Of a DNA stretch of 20,542 nt, positions 20,243 to 20,542 are shown piece by piece. Numbering within the stretch: position 1 is the stretch's first letter; each line of letters begins with the position of its first letter. The position numbers and the translations under genes were made by a program. The notes under the pieces are model-generated. The model was given only the letters and a program-made list of their open reading frames with translations, made no database searches and had not been told where the DNA came from. Origin of the DNA: Didymodactylos carnosus (taxonomy: Eukaryota; Rotifera; Eurotatoria; Philodinida; Philodinidae); contig CAJNOQ010003350.1 in the NCBI GenBank assembly GCA_905250885.1, positions 1-20,542 on the forward strand, written 5' to 3'.

Positions 20243-20542
20243 GTGGTGTATACAAAGGCTCCATCAAAACTCCTGAAATCAGGGTCTCTGGAGAACTTAA
20301 ATCTCAGAAAACCAAGTCCCAGAGTTCAATCCAGAAATTCTTTGCAAATAAGTCCATCGTGTAGAGCAAACATTTCTGAAGAAATTGAGACGTCTCCGAG
20401 CTGTTTACGACATTTTCTCACGGAGCAAGAATCAATTTACAAAAGGCCCTAAGGGCGTATCTTCTTGTTTTTCCGTTAGTTTTGCTGCTATGGGGCTTTC
20501 CGTAAATTGAATGCTGCTCCATGAGAAAATGTCGTAAACAGC
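20243..20542. mobile_element. Foldback element cut by the window end
   Basis: The strand from 20400 (GCTGTTTACGACATTTTCTC) to 20448 is reverse-complementary to 20492-20542, which ends GAGAAAATGTCGTAAACAGC at the last base. The second arm therefore runs on beyond the window. Bases about 20345-20405 (TTTGCAAATAAG, CATTTCTGAAGAAATTGAGA, GTCTCCGAGCTGT) resemble the 10937 family (CATTTCTGATTAAAATGAGA, ATCTCCCAGCTCT), so it looks like a diverged relative. The 69-codon frame across it is probably fortuitous. The left boundary is a guess. Confidence 0.65.

Noticed and set aside
20243..20452. A 69-codon frame rich in Ser and Pro
   Set aside because: It lies inside a foldback element and overlaps its arm; no domain is recognised.

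Overview
The window looks like nuclear DNA from a small metazoan and not like a prokaryote. It is strongly AT-rich with long poly-A/T runs. The one large gene is cut by many short GT...AG introns (about 50-70 bp, with TTTTAG-like acceptors). That gene encodes a centrosome/basal-body protein found in ciliated eukaryotes. Short introns, AT richness, Asn/Ser/Thr-rich coding and many small foldback elements fit a bdelloid rotifer (Rotaria-like), but this is an inference; no species marker is present.

Two genes can be supported, both on the minus strand. (1) A CEP70 homologue spans 10049-5697 in about twelve coding exons that I assembled by hand. The joined reading frame stays open for about 596 codons. 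The N-terminal coiled coil and the C-terminal conserved block both resemble vertebrate CEP70, while the middle of the protein looks shortened. Its two long introns (1035 and about 868 bp) hold degenerate repeats and strong hairpins. (2) A GNAT-fold N-acetyltransferase of the NAA50/NAA60 type occupies 19202-18474 as one uninterrupted exon. It may have a hydrophobic N-terminal extension.

Most of the rest is non-coding and rich in non-autonomous mobile elements. From left to right: 1-2870, no gene, with a TTAAGTG-type repeat cluster; 3010-3099, a small nested hairpin; 3211-3509, a foldback element with ~110-bp arms; 3752-4068, a solo copy of a dispersed unit; 4555-5304, a 750-bp element with 11-bp terminal inverted repeats, filled with alternating palindromes and an unrelated GC-richer core; 10937-11547, two inverted copies of the dispersed unit forming a large foldback; 11548-15541, AT-rich low-complexity DNA; 15542-15707, a compact mariner-like MITE flanked by TA; 17055-18420, an element with CAGACA/TGTCTG arms whose right arm is split by a second element (17684-18338) carrying TGCGACACA subterminal repeats; 20136-20162, a mariner-like terminal sequence; and from about 20243 to the window end, a cut-off foldback distantly related to the 10937-11547 family.

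The two genes have no evident functional link. No transposase, RNA gene, CRISPR array or operon was found. Regions with no supported gene are listed as such.
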